Numbered from the stretch's first letter, positions 20,307 to 32,969 are shown. The stretch: DNA of 64,000 nucleotides from Fistulifera solaris (GCA_030295235.1 AP026143.1:186001-250000); one strand, 5' to 3'. The notes: generated from the sequence alone by a model not told the origin. Numbers and translations: made by a program.

Positions 20307-20754
20307 TTCATTCAACAAGAACACTTCGTTTCTCGAATGGGGAATGTGTGTTCTCCCTCTCGTATTTGGTGATGTGCGAAAAGTCGGCTTGTTTATTGTT
20401 GATTGTATGGTCAAGCACTCGTTTATTTATTTTGTTGTTGCGAAAAGAAAACAAAAATATTTTGCGATGATGATGGTGTTTCGATCGCAGAGACTGAAGA
20501 AGCGTGTCAGATGGACAGACGTGTCACAAAACTACATTACTGTATAAGACGTAGGCAAGACGGTACAGTTTTGACTACTCAACAATTTGACGGCACTTAA
20601 TGACTATAAGCGAAATATTTTATTTTTTTTATAAAAAAAAAATCAGTTCGTACTGGTACTAACAGGGTTCGAAAGTTCAAGGCGTGCGTCGTTGTTGTAA
20701 AGAAGAGACCGACGATCGAGAGCAATAATTCAATAACTCTAGCCCAACAAGCCA

Positions 20755-22418
20755 ATGACACAAAGAATGAACGCTCTGGAACGCATTCCCGAGGAGCAGA
20801 TATCGCCACGACAAAGGGCACTCCTCCCTGAACGGTTGGCCCTGTACAGATTGATACGGGAACAGGTGACTCGTCTCGACGAGATTGAGTGGCATGCCTA
20901 CGGCACCTTTGCGATTTGGCTCGACAATCATACGATCATTCGTGTTTCTCGCAACGCCTCGCACGATGAAAAATATCCGTGTTTTCTTCTCTATTCCCCG
21001 TGTCTCGAGTGTGTCGTGTTGGGCGAACACGAAGCCGACATATTGGAGACAGTCACATTTTTATGGTCTCTCCGCGGTTCAAGAAGTATTCATCTCGCTC
21101 TCTTCGAAGATAATACGTTTGATTTTTCTTCCCTACAACCGAAACAAGCTCGCGCGCATCTTGAATGCCCATACGGAGATTTCTTTGGAAAAGGTGCTTG
21201 GAATGCACAGCAATCCATCGTCCTGGCATCCAGACCCCATCCTTTGCAGTTGCACTTTGCCACTGAAGCTTTTGATGACGTTGGCTTTGCTTTTGACGAC
21301 GGCGGGACCGCTTTTGTTCGTGAGCTAGAGAATCGACAGTCTTCCTTCGGTTCTCTTGGTTTAAGATCTTTTCAGATTAAATGTCCTTTCAGCCGCAACA
21401 GCTTCGAGCGCCTCTTGAACCTCGAACTATTTGAAAAGCTGGAAATAGGCGTTCTCTGTAGGAAGTTAGCCAAACTTCCGTTCACCGCTAAATCAAAGAC
21501 TTTGGTGTATCAAGTCAGCTCCAAGACAATGAAGCCGAGTGATTTTGATGCCCTCGATATCAAACTCAAAAGTCTGGAACAAACATTTTATTTGTATGAT
21601 GAGGATTGGGCTGAGCTTCCGATGGCTTTCTTGGACCGAACGGTCCCGTTGGGCAACTTGGAGCAACTGACACTTCGCATCGTCAATCGACAGCGGCTTC
21701 CCTTTCAATTCAGCAAAGTTGTAGACGTTGCCAGGGCATTATGTCGCGCCATTCACGCCAATCCAACTTGAAGTACTTGAACTTGGGAGTTCCCCAATAC
21801 GAACATCCCAGCAACTGCATCGATTGGTCTTCCCAGATACCAAAACTTTTCCCAGTGATGGCTGTGCACCAGGAACTCCGAACGGTAGTCCTAGAGCACT
21901 ATTCGCCGACGACGGAAGACTACTCCCATCTGGAACAGTTGCTTTCGTGTAACCGGAACATTACAGTCCTGGATCGTTTTGGCAACAAAATTTCAAATCG
22001 AGCAGGAATCGACAAAGTGTATGCGCTGAACGGCTTCTTCACAGGGTCGGCTGGGCTTGTGAAAGAGTCTACGCTTGTACGAGCATCGCTTGTTGGGACG
22101 ACGTTGGTCGAAAGCGCATCCAACAATGTCCAATACACTGCGCTGCTGTTGTCAGACCATGCAGATGTGCTCTGCGCTTTCATTCAAAATCTTCTTCAAG
22201 ATGACCTTGATGCTTCGCAGTCTATGTTGGAAGCGGCAGAGTCAAAATTGCCTGTCACAAAAAAAGTTGCGTCGAGAATAAGAAGTCACCCTTTCGATTA
22301 CTACTTCAATCGCAATACAAGAACTCAACTTTTCAATCTCTTTTTTATGTTCAATAGTCATAATCTCAACTGTAATCAACTCTCCATACGCCTTCGGAAA
22401 TTTGCCATAGCATTCTAG
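20755..22418 (+). CDS. LRR-like protein of unknown function (one frame break)
   Basis: About 554 residues in two frames that change near 21765-21775, where one missing base is implied; after it the frame continues SNLKYLNLGVPQYEH, an LRR-like strand following RALCRAIHANPT. The N-terminal region (TRLDEIEWHAYGTFAIWLDN..., ADILETVTFLWSLRGSRSIH) and the arrangement 'few-hundred-residue helical region, then LxxLxLxxxxL units counted from the list of elements' resemble a large family of uncharacterised LRR proteins in diatoms. The C-terminal 120 residues are helical and end in a basic LRIRKFAIAF-like tail (read RLRKFAIAF). No signal peptide. It converges on the phosphodiesterase gene with about 100 bp between stops. 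Confidence 0.55.
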
Positions 22419-22519
22419 GGCGGTTTTGATCGTGTGCGATGCGTATACCGTTTTCCAACCGTCACATTAATTTCGATCGCTTGTTATTCTTGACTGTACC
22501 GAAGTTGATTTTGCTTCGA

Positions 22520-24463
22520 TTAGCGAATGGACGACCGCGCCTTGACAATTTCCTTGCGAAAATTGCCGGGCAAATCCGAATTGACATACGAGACATTGCC
22601 CTGTTCGACCAACCAATGGAAAGTCTCCCAATCGTCGGGATCTTTTCCCGAATAACCCCAAACTCCCACCGCATAGCGTTGACTCAAATCATGCAACGCG
22701 GACGCTCCCGCGGTCGTTTTCATTTCTTTTGAAATTGCAAGTACACACCATCCAAGGAACCATGGTCCGATTGGAGCCATCCGGCGATGGGTGACAAGTC
22801 CTCCACGCTAACACACAGTTCACACGGCTTTTTTTGGTTCGGATGCAACGGTCAATAACATTAATTTGGGAATGGTGCGCAACCGTCGAGGGGGTTGTTG
22901 CGGATTGGATGGCTCGGAAAAGGCACCGTTCTCGTCGGGATGAGCGTCGGGTAGCGTCAGATGACTCAAGTTGGTATGACTCAAGCTCAATCCGACGGCC
23001 GCATAATCCAAATTACCAAACGAAAGAGAATGGTGATGACTGTGACTCGGAGGACGGGGCGGTAGTTGCGGAGGCGACGCATTCGGTGAAGAACAGCGCG
23101 GTGTAAAGGCGTAGGGTGGTGTCATGGTCCCAAAGTGATCGTACGTGACGGTACTTTGAAAGCTCATGGTACTCCGGTGCGTCGGAACGTGGATGGATTC
23201 GGCCACTTGATACGCCGTGAATTCCGCTCGCAGCCGATGCATCGTGTAGGCATCAAAACTCATGACCATTTCGACACAACTACAGAGTTCCGGATGCCGC
23301 CACAACAAGCGTGCCAATGCCGAAGCGGCTTCACAATTGCCCGGTTTAATTTCAATAATGAGTTTGGATGTTTCCGAAATCGCGTGTGCCGACCGGAGTA
23401 CATCAATCAACAAAGGACAACGCAGTCCCGACTTTAAGGGCAAGGAGATCAATTCCTTAAAGGTCAAATCTTGCACCCGCCGCGACGAGTATTCCGATTT
23501 TGAATCCAACGCGAGACGTTGAAAGTCTTCATCATGCGCCAAAACCAATTTCTCGTCTTTCGTCAAGGCCACATCACATTCACACAGATGAATGCCCGAC
23601 GTCCACGCCAATTCGTACGCCGCGAGCGAATTTTCGAGCGGCCGTTTGTCGTTGCGATCTTGAATGTGATGAAAGCCCCGATGAGCCACGAGTCGCCCAA
23701 TTTTGGAGGCCGGAATCGTCGACACCAATCGTCGCAACCAATCCAATTCGTGCATTCGACTTTCGACTTGAATGTCGTGTCCGGCTTCGGAATCCATCCG
23801 CGAGAGTGGCAGAAAGTGCGGTTCGTCTTCCGCATCGTCATCATCCGCCGTCTGATGAATCAAGGTTCGCATGAGTTGAATACTGCCCTCCAACATGGCT
23901 TGACACGAAAACACGTGCGAGGCATACAAGATGGGCAGCAGTGTAGTAGACAGTGCGGCATCAGGATGATGTTTATCGAATTTCTTGACCAATTTGCGCA
24001 AGGATTCAAAATTGGTCGAAGCAGCCGTATGCAGGACGGTCATTCGCGTCCGTAATTCCGTCGCCGCGGCACTGCCGGCGATGTCCAAATAATGCTGCAA
24101 GGCCGTCCCCGGGGGTGCGCCCCGGGCGGCCGCCATGTCGTGCGTCGCCACAAACACGCGTTGCCATACTTCCTGCAGCGCTTCTTGTAAATCCAGAGAA
24201 GCTTCGCGCAAAGCATCCTGCCATTGTTTCGAAAATTCAATACGCTTAACGGCAATGTCGTCGTCGTGCGCCTGAAACAAAAAAGCTTTCAAATCATTGT
24301 AATGCACCAAATACAATTGTTCCGCATTCCCGGCATTCAGACTCGCCCGCACGGCCTTCGAGTGTCCTCCAAAATTGACCATTCTATAGAAAGGCTTCTG
24401 ATGCGACGATGAAAAGCAGTCTAAGATAAGTGTGATGGGTCCGTGAAACGAAATGTCGGCCAT
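22520..24463 (-). CDS. SPX domain plus glycerophosphodiester phosphodiesterase (two frame breaks)
   Basis: About 647 residues; the start may be the inner ATG at 24382 (MVNFGGHSKAVRASLN). The N-terminal SPX domain shows HYNDLKAFLFQ and the basic helix SLRKLVKKFDKHH, the inositol pyrophosphate site that senses phosphate status. The GDPD domain follows: LVAHRGFHH, PLENSLAAYELAW, ECDVALTKDEKLVLAHDEDF (the HRG, E and D-H metal ligands), KLIIEIKPGN, and at the end VGVWGYSGKDPDDWETF. It should hydrolyse glycerophosphodiesters from membrane lipids to recover phosphate. Two single-base breaks (extra A in seven A at 22828-22834; missing A near 22730) cancel, which hides the stretch with the EDLSPIAGWLQ part. 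An insert rich in Pro/Ser/His interrupts the GDPD domain. Confidence 0.85.
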
Positions 24464-24789
24464 GGTCGTGCTTTTTTTTTTCTCTCCTTTTTCGCTTCGG
24501 CGTCTTACACATTAACGGGGAGTGTCGCATGGAAGAGGACGTTTTAAAGAATAGTGACAGAGGTTAAAAGATGTACCGCTTAGAATGTATAGTTTGTGTT
24601 CTTTTGCCCTACTGGTTTTCATTTCCCGGCGAATGCGACGAGGACGAGGCGCGCTTTTTTTTTTTCGAAGAACAAAACCACAAAACGAAAACGGGTGAAG
24701 TCTTTTGTCTCCTTCCTTCCTAATAACAATCGATTCGTCTCATTCAAGAACAACAGCACATCCATAAACTCTGTGCAAGAAGAAAGATC
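24464..24789. other. Divergent promoter, SPX-GDPD and kelch genes
   Basis: No gene. Contains poly-T runs at about 24470-24483 and 24656-24666. Confidence 0.4.
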
Positions 24790-25785
24790 ATGCTTGTAAG
24801 AATATTGTTGTGGCTCCTATTGCTAGCGCCAGCACTCTCCTGGAAGGCACAATGGATTTCACGAGAACCTTCGTCTCGTTCTCCACGACGTTCCGGGCAT
24901 GTCGCGTTTTCCTTGGGAAACATTCCCTACATCTTTGGTGGCTATGTCGAAGAGGAAGATACTCCTCGATATGCTACCAACGATCTGTGGAAATGGCACA
25001 ACGATCAATGGCAGTTTGTGGAAGTGCAAGGTGACATTCCTCGAGCGCGCTTGGTGGCCACGGCGACGGTTCTCAATAATAAGGTGCATTTACTGGGAGG
25101 ATGGGATCCGGGAACCCCTGGTACGGGTGGAGCCATACTGGATACTATACATTGTTATCAGGACGGAGCATGGTCGACACTTCCTTTCACCCTGCCCGAT
25201 GGTCCCACCAGTCGTCACGTGGCGGTCGCTTGGAACGATCACATTCTCGTACACAATCATCGATGTCAAGACTATGTCTGGTTGTTTGATACACACACGT
25301 TTCGAAAACAAAACACGACCGGTCCGTGTCCCAGTTCGCGGGGTTTGCATGTCGCGACACTTTTGAATCCAAAACAAATCTTGGTGTTTGGAGGTGCCGC
25401 ACAATCGGGGATCCTGTCGGATGAATCGTTTGTATTGGACACGACCACATGGACGTGGACCGCGTTACAAGCCAAGGGTCCTACGGCCCGGGCGGGAGCG
25501 TGTCTCGTGCGCTTGGATGATCAGACGGCACTCTTGTATGGTGGTGCGGAAGCCACCGATACCGGTCTCCGACCCCGCGGGGATGTGTGGTTGTGTCATG
25601 CCGACCAAGATCGTTGGGAAATACTGTTGAATGATGACAAGGAACATCCACCGCCGCGCAACGCCGCCACATTGTCGCTTCTCGAAGAGGACTCGGGAAC
25701 GAAAACTTTCGTTTTGACCGGTGGATGGCATCCCTTTGTCAAGACTTACGATGATTGCTTTCTACTCAAGCTTACCAAGTCTTAA
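24790..25785 (+). CDS. Secretory or plastid-targeted kelch-repeat protein
   Basis: Intact 331-residue frame. MLVRILLWLLLLAPALS is a strong signal peptide; the next residue is Trp (WKAQW), which fits secretion and is also tolerated at +1 in diatom plastid presequences. The rest is a kelch propeller of about five to six blades: IPYIFGGYVEEED, VHLLGGWDPGTPG, ILVFGGAAQSG, TALLYGGAEATDTG and FVLTGGWHPF mark the GG turns, with the usual W at the end of blades (DLWKWHNDQWQFV, TTTWTWTALQ, DRWEILL). Kelch propellers bind proteins or glycans; no catalytic motif is visible. It is convergent with the armadillo gene, 62 bp between stops. Confidence 0.8.
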   Translation: MLVRILLWLLLLAPALSWKAQWISREPSSRSPRRSGHVAFSLGNIPYIFGGYVEEEDTPRYATNDLWKWHNDQWQFVEVQGDIPRARLVATATVLNNKVHLLGGWDPGTPGTGGAILDTIHCYQDGAWSTLPFTLPDGPTSRHVAVAWNDHILVHNHRCQDYVWLFDTHTFRKQNTTGPCPSSRGLHVATLLNPKQILVFGGAAQSGILSDESFVLDTTTWTWTALQAKGPTARAGACLVRLDDQTALLYGGAEATDTGLRPRGDVWLCHADQDRWEILLNDDKEHPPPRNAATLSLLEEDSGTKTFVLTGGWHPFVKTYDDCFLLKLTKS

Positions 25786-25847
25786 TCAAATAATCATCTA
25801 TAACAACTTATATAAGACACACAATCTAAACATCACGGATACAGGAG

Positions 25848-28800
25848 TCACATTCCATGATCGGCTTCGTATTGGCCCGCGTGAGATTCCAATAGAGACG
25901 TTAAAGCAAAACTGGCTTGCTTTCGCACTTCAGGATTCTTAAAGTGCTTTTGCAATGCCGAAGAAATCGCAACAAAGCCACCGGCGTCCGAAAGAGCCTC
26001 CAGACGAGCCTCGCTATGAAGACACAAATTCGTCAAAGCCCCGCAAGCATTCTTCTGGACCATAGGGTTGTTGATGTGTTGCTTCATGCAAGAAACAATC
26101 GCCTGCATTCCACCTGCAGTATCAATGGTCATTTCTTCTGCCGAGTTCACGCAAGTCAAGTTCCAAAGAGTCGACCAAGCTGCTTCGTGAAGTTCGGCAT
26201 TCTTGAAGTGACACATCATTGCTCCGAGTACAGCATCTACGCCTCCAATTTCCGCAATGGCAATTTCGTTCTCGGGGTCCAATGCTAATCGCTCCAGGGC
26301 GCTGCAGGCTGCTATCTGAATGGCGACATCGTTAACATGGTCCTCCATAGCACGAATTAGAGCCAGTAGCCCACCGGCACGGGCGATTGCGCTACGTGAT
26401 TCCGGTTGAATGGCGGCTTCTGCAACTGCATTAATCGCTTCCAAAACCAGTTCAGGCTTCTTACGATTCCATAAATCTTTGCGAATATATTCGGTTAGCT
26501 TCTTCTTCGGTAAACTATCTTTTTTCTCGAAAAGCGGTCGGTCTTGTATGGGTGTCTTTGATCGTTCCCGTGGTGGAGACTTGGTTCTACACGGAGTTCT
26601 TGGGCTTGCCTGGTTCTTAACAACATGAGCTTCTGCTGGTCTCACTGACGACCTGTCACTATTGGGTGTAGGAGATTTGGCTTCGGTTTTGAACTTCGCC
26701 TGTCTATTGCGTCGTCAATCAATGTTGAATGAGGTCCAGAAATGCTGGCGTCCAGAGATGAAACAACCACGTCGTTGGATTCGCTCCTATCATCGTCCCG
26801 ACCTTCAGCTTTCGGCGGCGCGACTGGCCCTGCCTCTTGTGCACTCATTTGCAAGCTAGTTTTTCCTGTTTCGGTAAAGTTTGTTTCCCCAGGCTCCATC
26901 AAAACCTGTGCCATATCTTCCTCGTCTTTTCTTTTCTTCTGCGAAGCTTGCGTCTCGAACCTGCATGGTTTCCTCTTTCCGGTTTTTTTGTAACAGTTAT
27001 CGAGGCACTGATTTCAGAAACAGCGATGCGCTCTTTCAACTCTTGTATTAGTGGATCCAGTTGGCTTTGCTCCTTCGCAACTGATTCAACAAGTGCGGTA
27101 ATTTCTTCCTCTTGTACGAGAAATTGATCTTCTTTTGAAACTTCGGTAGTGACTTCTTCTGCTACTTCTTCAAAAGGTTCTTCTGAATTTGCTTGCTCGT
27201 TATCAAGATGAGTGGTAGCACCGACTTCTTGAACTTCTCCTTCAACTTGAGCTCGCTGTTCTACGTGTGCAACTTCAAAGACTGGTTCTTCGGATGTAGC
27301 TTGCTCAACGAAATTGTTTGTAGAAACTTCTTTTCTTTCAGCGTCTGTTTCGACTGTTTGTGATTCTGCAACACCTGGTTTCTCCGGCTGGGTCTGCTCG
27401 ATTGAATCAAGTGCGACGGCTTTGCTAACTTCTTCTCTAAAAGCTTCTGCAACTGCTGGTTCGGCTACTTGTGATTTTGCAGCAACTAGTTCTTCCGACT
27501 TGGCTGGCTCGATAGAATCAAGTGGTACGACTTCACTAACTTCCTGTCTTGGAACCTCTGTTACAGCTGGTTCAACTGCTTGTGATTCAGCAACAACTGG
27601 TTCTTCCGGCTGGGTTTGCTCGATAGAATCGAATGCGGTGACTTCACTAACTTCGTCTCTTGGAGCGTCTGTTATCCTTGGTTTCGCTGCTTGTGATTCT
27701 GAAACAACTTCTGCTCTTGGAGCTTCTGTTACTACTGGTCCAACTGCTTGTGATTCTGCAACAACTGATTCTTCCTGCTGGGTTTGCTCTACAGAATCAA
27801 GTGCGGCGGCTTCGCTAACTTCTTCTCTTGGAGCCTCTACGACTGCTGGTTCGACTGCTTGTGATTCTGCAACAACTGGTTCTTCCGACTTGGCTGGCTC
27901 GATAGAATCAACTGCAACGACTTCACTAACTTCTTCTCTTGAAGACTCTGTTACTCCTGGTTCAACAGCTTGAGATTGCGCTTCTTCCGGCTTGGTTTGC
28001 TCGATAGAATCAACTTGAGCGACCTCTTCTTGAGCTTCTCTTACAGTTGGTTCAACAACTTGCGCTTGTGCTGGCTCTTCGGACTGAGTTTGCTTTATAC
28101 AATCAACTTCAGAACCTTCGGCAATATCTTGATCCTCTGTTACAGCTGCTTCAGGTTCTCGTGCTTCTGAAACAACTGGTTCTTGTTCTTTTCCGGTTCG
28201 AAAGTTTCTTCGTTTACAGCCGATTGACCTTCCTCTTCAGCGACAACTTCTTCGACAGCTACTACTTCGTCGGGTTGAAAATGAGATTGCGATTCTGCGA
28301 CGACTTCTGTCTGTGATAAAACTTTTAGTTCCGACTTGATGTCCTCGATGCTATCAGCGTCAGTAGATGCGGCTAGTTCTTCTGCTAATGAGGTTGAGTC
28401 TTCGGAACGTGCTGACTCGTTGTAATCAGATTCAGCGCTTGCTTTTTCAATGACAGCCTCTTGTCCGGTTTGTGAGTGCTCGCTAGTATCAGGTTGTGTG
28501 ACTTCTCTAGGTACAACTGTTTCTTCAAAGTCGATTTGCCTCTTGAAGTCAGGTTCGGTAATTGCTATTGATTCTGACTCCTCGTTTGTATCCAATTCAC
28601 TGGACTCTTTGACTTCACTAGTTTCACTGTGCTGGACCGCTTCAAATGGATTCTCAACGGAAAGATGCGAACTGCTTTCGTGGGATCCTTGTAAAACCTG
28701 TCTCGCTAATGACTCGAGCTCTCGTAAGGGCGACTTGGATAAGTTGCTAGCGCAAAACGTAGGTTGTTCTTCGAATGGAACCGGATCTTCCTCGTTTACA

Positions 28801-29747
28801 CAAAGATCAGGGATGTCTTCCGAAGGTAATTGGGGTGGCACAAAGGGACTATCGACGCCTTGTGTTATTGGTTCTCCGCGCAACGAATCAGTCTCAGATT
28901 GCGGTAAATTGACAGCAGTATTGTACGATTCTTCGCCCTGCGAAGCGTCGTCCTTAGCCTCGTCAAACGATGTTTCAATTTCGGATATAAGGGCAACTAG
29001 GTCCGGAAAAGAAACCTCGTCGTCGGGTGTGTTGTCACTCGGTTCTTTAAGGTTCGCAACAACTTCGGTATTCTCCGATGCTTCAACTGGCGATGGATCC
29101 TTTTCTTCTGTTGACTGTAAAAAGGATAGAGCAGCTAATAGATCGGCTGAAGCAGGTTGTATAATGTCACGCTGGAGGGATGGACTTCCAAATGATGATC
29201 CGCTTACGTTGAGCTGTGTTTGGCTGTCCTCACTTCTGTCTTCTCTGTCAGATTCAGGAGCAGCAGTTGTTTCGCTCTCTACTACGGTGGGCTCAAAGTC
29301 AGCAAGTGTGGGATTAGGGATCGACTCGCTCTCGAGTTCTGTGTTGGCTAACGAAGAATCGTCTTCTCGGTCCGCTTCGTTGGTCTCTTCGTCCGATGGT
29401 GAAGAATCAAAGGAAGATGCGGAATGAAGAGTGGCAGTTGATTTCTCGAATGGTTTGTCGGGTAATGTCGTTGCGTTCAAAGTTGTCAATGCAGGCACAT
29501 GCTCTTCACTGACTTCCAACGCTTCCGATGTTTCGGGATTGAACTTATAGACGGGCGATGAAAAGATGTTATTATCAGTCGTGTGAATGCGCCCCTCTTC
29601 CAGGTCTACTTCATCCACAGACTGTTCGTACACGTCCCCTACAAACGTTGGGGAAAAAATATTGCTCTGTTTCGTCGTTTTGGAATTATCGCCCGTGGAT
29701 CGAAACGCGTTCAAGTATCCTTTCGTGCTCTTCAAGAAATTTTCCAT
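25848..29747 (-). CDS. Acidic repeat protein with C-terminal armadillo repeats (three frame breaks)
   Basis: Spans about 1300 residues. Residues 1-530 are acidic and disordered, beginning MENFLKSTKGYLNAFRS. Then comes a tandem region (plus coordinates about 27320-28130) of seven imperfect units of about 37 residues built on SIEQTQPEEPVVAESQAVEP, followed by a coiled coil (LVESVAKEQSQLDPLIQEL), basic linkers (KKRKDEED), and finally about four armadillo repeats (AIARAGGLLALIRAMEDH, IAEIGGVDAVLGAMMCHF, IDTAGGMQAIVSCMKQHI, LSDAGGFVAISSALQKHF). The frame changes near 28150, 26975 and 26690 each fit one missing A in an A run, and three together restore phase. Armadillo repeats bind partners; the Glu/Val/Ala repeats may be a spacer. 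Function unknown. An E2F-like site lies about 130 bp upstream. Confidence 0.7.
27320..28130 (-). repeat. Coding minisatellite, about 111-bp unit, seven copies
   Basis: In the armadillo-protein gene. Units start DSIE or a variant (DCIK, DSVE) and alternate between the versions IEQTQ and IEPAK; typical spacing is 37 codons, with shorter (31, 34) and one longer (55) interval, indicating unequal exchange and partial deletion. Confidence 0.75.
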
Positions 29748-30267
29748 TCTACGCGAAGCTTCTTACACGACTGTTGATTGGTTTCACCGTGAAGTTGAGT
29801 ATTCGATCAAATTTTCTTCGCGCATGCGTTGAATGCTAATCACCATCGTGACCGTGGTTGGGAGAGTGGCGCTTTTATTTGGCGCTGGGGCAGCGTGAAA
29901 GGGGTGGACTTTGAGAGAAATTCTCCAACGAAAACTGGAGTCTAAAACCAAAAATTCAGTATGACCCAAAGAGAGCTTAGACGTTATTTTTTGAAAGCTC
30001 GGCGTAACGTCTTTTTCGATGATCTACTTTGTAATACACAGTCTAAACTACGAACAGATCGTCTTCACAGTAAACGTAAAAAGCCGTCATTCTTCTTAAT
30101 GTGTGATTCCGTATTCCTCCAAAATTCCTCTGTGACTCACTCCCCTTCTCTCTCGTGACTCAAGCTAACGAACCGCTTCAATGAGGCTTTAATGGTTAAA
30201 GACTACCGTACTCCGGAAGAAAACCACAAGACTGCAAAATAGCTATGTTAAAAAATCATCATTACAG
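29748..30267. other. Intergenic; holds an E2F-like site
   Basis: No gene seen between the armadillo gene start and the stop of polymerase X copy A. Short open frames here have no coding character. Confidence 0.4.
29878..29885 (+). promoter_or_regulatory. E2F-like site TTTGGCGC
   Basis: Exact match to the E2F consensus TTTSSCGC, about 130 bp upstream of the armadillo gene. A single 8-mer, so weak evidence for S-phase control. Confidence 0.25.
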
Positions 30268-32969
30268 TTAATTTATCCATTTGTGATTCATATTCTCGTC
30301 CCGAAGGGCAGTTCGACTTAGTTCCCTCAGTTGTATGGCGTTTTCGTTCCCATTCGTCCCTTGAACGGCCGCAAAACAATCTCGTTCCGTGACTTCCTTC
30401 CAAACAAGGCCAAGCTTGTCAAACACTTCTTTTTCATCAAAGGGATCGTCGAGGACCGAAACTTCCGTGTTTTGAATGAGTAACCCGTGATCATTCAGTG
30501 TCAAACCCATTTTGCGCGACGACCATAGTCGCATGGCCCGGTTGAAATAGCCATTGCCCGTGAAATAGATGGAAGCAAACACGCGCTCACGATACGGATA
30601 AAATTTAATGTCGAGACGTCTTCGTCGTCCTGGAACAAGAGGAGACTTGATGACGCCAAAGTATGTCGTCGAAGAAGTGTCCTCGGCTTTTAACTTGCCG
30701 TGACTCGATCCGCGATGTTCAATCAGATGTGACCGAACATGTGCAGGGGTAGTTCGATTAAAAAGTTCGGGGTTCATTCCAGCAGTGTAAGTCAGATGAT
30801 GCTCAATGTAGCCCCGTTCCAGTAAGGCGTCCACAACCATCCCGACAGCATTCGGTGGGACTTTGTACTGATAACTGGGATGAATAGCCAAAATATCAAC
30901 ATCGCCGCATGAATCTTTCCCTCGTCTATAGCTCCCCATTAATTGCAGCTCTACTTCTGGATATTTTTCCTTGAAACACTTCTCAACGATTGCAAAATTG
31001 CTTCCACTTCGGCCCGAATCATTTCTTCTAATATGTCGTCGTAGCACAACAATCCTATGTATTGATTCCGATCCACCAGCAACTTTCCCGCCTCAACTGC
31101 CGCCTTGACGTCCTGAATCGAGCAGTATCCAGCTCTCACCAATTCAGTCGCTTTCGCACGGCCCACACCCCATATATTCATCATGCGTCTCATTATCACA
31201 CGGGTCTCATCATTTTCTAGCTCCTTCAATCGACTGCTGGCACCGGTTCGAAAGAAGTCGCGAACGATAGCCATAGATGTGGCGCCGAACCCTTTCGATT
31301 TGGCCAGTTTTTGCAGTACGTCCGAATCATCTGTAACGTCAAAGTCGAGGAACCGGAGCCTTCCCGCGGTGAGATTAAAACTATAAGCACGCCATTCATC
31401 GGTATCCTGTATGGGGGATGTCTGATAGAGCTTGGAAAGCTGACAAAAGTGATCCGATAACTTTTTGTTTCGATAGCCAACAGATTCGTAGTCGTTTCGA
31501 CTTTTTACCACCCGATCCTTCTCTTTGACTGGACTCTTCCGTTTCCCTTTAGGGCGCAAACCCATGTAGCGTTCTAGCAGCTCCGGCGGTCGCAAAGGAG
31601 GTTTTGTAAAAGCATTGCCTTTGGCCGCCCACTTGCGATGAACACAAACAATATTATTGTCGTCGACAAAATCCTCTAGATCTTCTACCTGGTCAAATCC
31701 TAAAGCGGATGCAAGCTTCTCGGGTTTGATGCCGTTGTCACTGACAACAATATGAGTTGGAAATGGAGGCTTTGTCTTATCAAAATGATCCAAAACAACG
31801 GCATTTCGTTGCAGTACATGGTTTTTCAAACCGTCACCAGCAGGACCTTCAATAAGTTCGTCGATCATGTCCATCCCTTCTCGGACGAAATAGATCATGA
31901 AGTCCGCTGCAGCTTGTTGCCTTGTGGGGTATGTTGATGGAATTTCTCGTATGCCGTTACGTTCTTCATCGAAAGCTTCGATGATATTCGTTTCTGCCTT
32001 TGTCGATGGTTCGGAAGAACTCGAAGAAACGAGTTTCCTTTCGATAATGGAAACTCTTTCCACCTGATATTCTTCATGTTGTGGAATGACCTCGCAACTC
32101 TTTTTTAATGCTTGACTACCATTGCCGGATTCCTGCGTATTGAGATAATATGTTTGTGATTCCTGCGTATTGAGATACTCTGTTGGTGAAAGATCAGCCC
32201 TTTCAACTCCTTTTTCAATTGTTGCATGGTCCAAATTCTCCACGTCGATGTCCTGGAATTCAACGCGTGTCAACTTGGTCTCCTTCTTCACAACCTTCGT
32301 TTCTTCAATTTGCTGTGAAAGTATACACTTCTTTTCACTCGTTAAGTCATTACTTTGTATCTGCTGATTTTCAATGTCATCATTGGGTGCAATGAGACTG
32401 TTCCATGCTCGTATACCAAACTCTAGAGCAGACCCTTTATTATTCGGAGGAGGACAAAATTTCAAAAAGGCAAACTTGTTTAATTCTAGAGGACCCAGCC
32501 ATGTGACGCCGTCTACTTCCCGGTTGGTGACAAGAAACGGCTCAATGGGCTGCAAGTCGCCATCGTGGGCCCCTACAAAAATCAAAGAACGCGGATAACT
32601 GGCGTCCTGTTTGATCCACAACTGGGTCACACCTCGATGGTACTCGGCTTGAAATAACTTTTTCGACATATACTGCTTCACCCATTGGGTCACGTCAAGG
32701 CATGCGGAGCATTTGTTTGTTGTAGCGCCTTTGGTTCGGTTCGTGGCGGAACATCCACAGGCTTTCCAAAGCGTCAAAAGCAACTCGACACGACCAAAGG
32801 TCGTTCTGAAGTTCTCTGTGCATTGAAATTCTTTATCACCTGAGCATCCATTGTTGTGAAAGCCTAGTTGTAGGTAAGGAAGAATTTCATGTTTCAAAGT
32901 TTCATGCCGTCGTTCAACCTTAAGGGGTTTTCTGTCACGAAGAGGCACCAGTACGAGCTGCACCATCAT
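30268..32969 (-). CDS. DNA polymerase family X, copy A (one frame break)
   Basis: About 900 residues. Order of parts: an N-terminal domain with cysteines (WKACGCSATNR... NKCSACLDVTQWVKQYMSKK), a beta-rich segment (WIKQDASYPRSLIFVGAHDG), a variable linker, a BRCT domain (FMIYFVREGMDM ... THIVVSDNGIKPEKL ... NNIVCVHRKWAAKG), the 8-kDa/fingers region with helix-hairpin-helix motifs (GFGATSMAIVRDF, IWGVGRAKATELVRAGY), and the palm: GSYRRGKDSCGDVDIL with two catalytic Asp, RRRLDIKFYP with the third, and YFTGNGYFNRAMRLW. This is the pol lambda/TdT layout, expected in end joining and base-excision gap filling. One missing T in a four-T run near 30995 separates palm from fingers. Adjacent paralogue downstream in coordinate, same strand. 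Confidence 0.88.

Noticed and set aside
27314-27973. Plus-strand Ser/Thr-rich repeat frame of 219 codons
   Set aside because: Antisense shadow of the acidic minisatellite of the armadillo gene; the minus frame is continuous with coding sequence on both sides.
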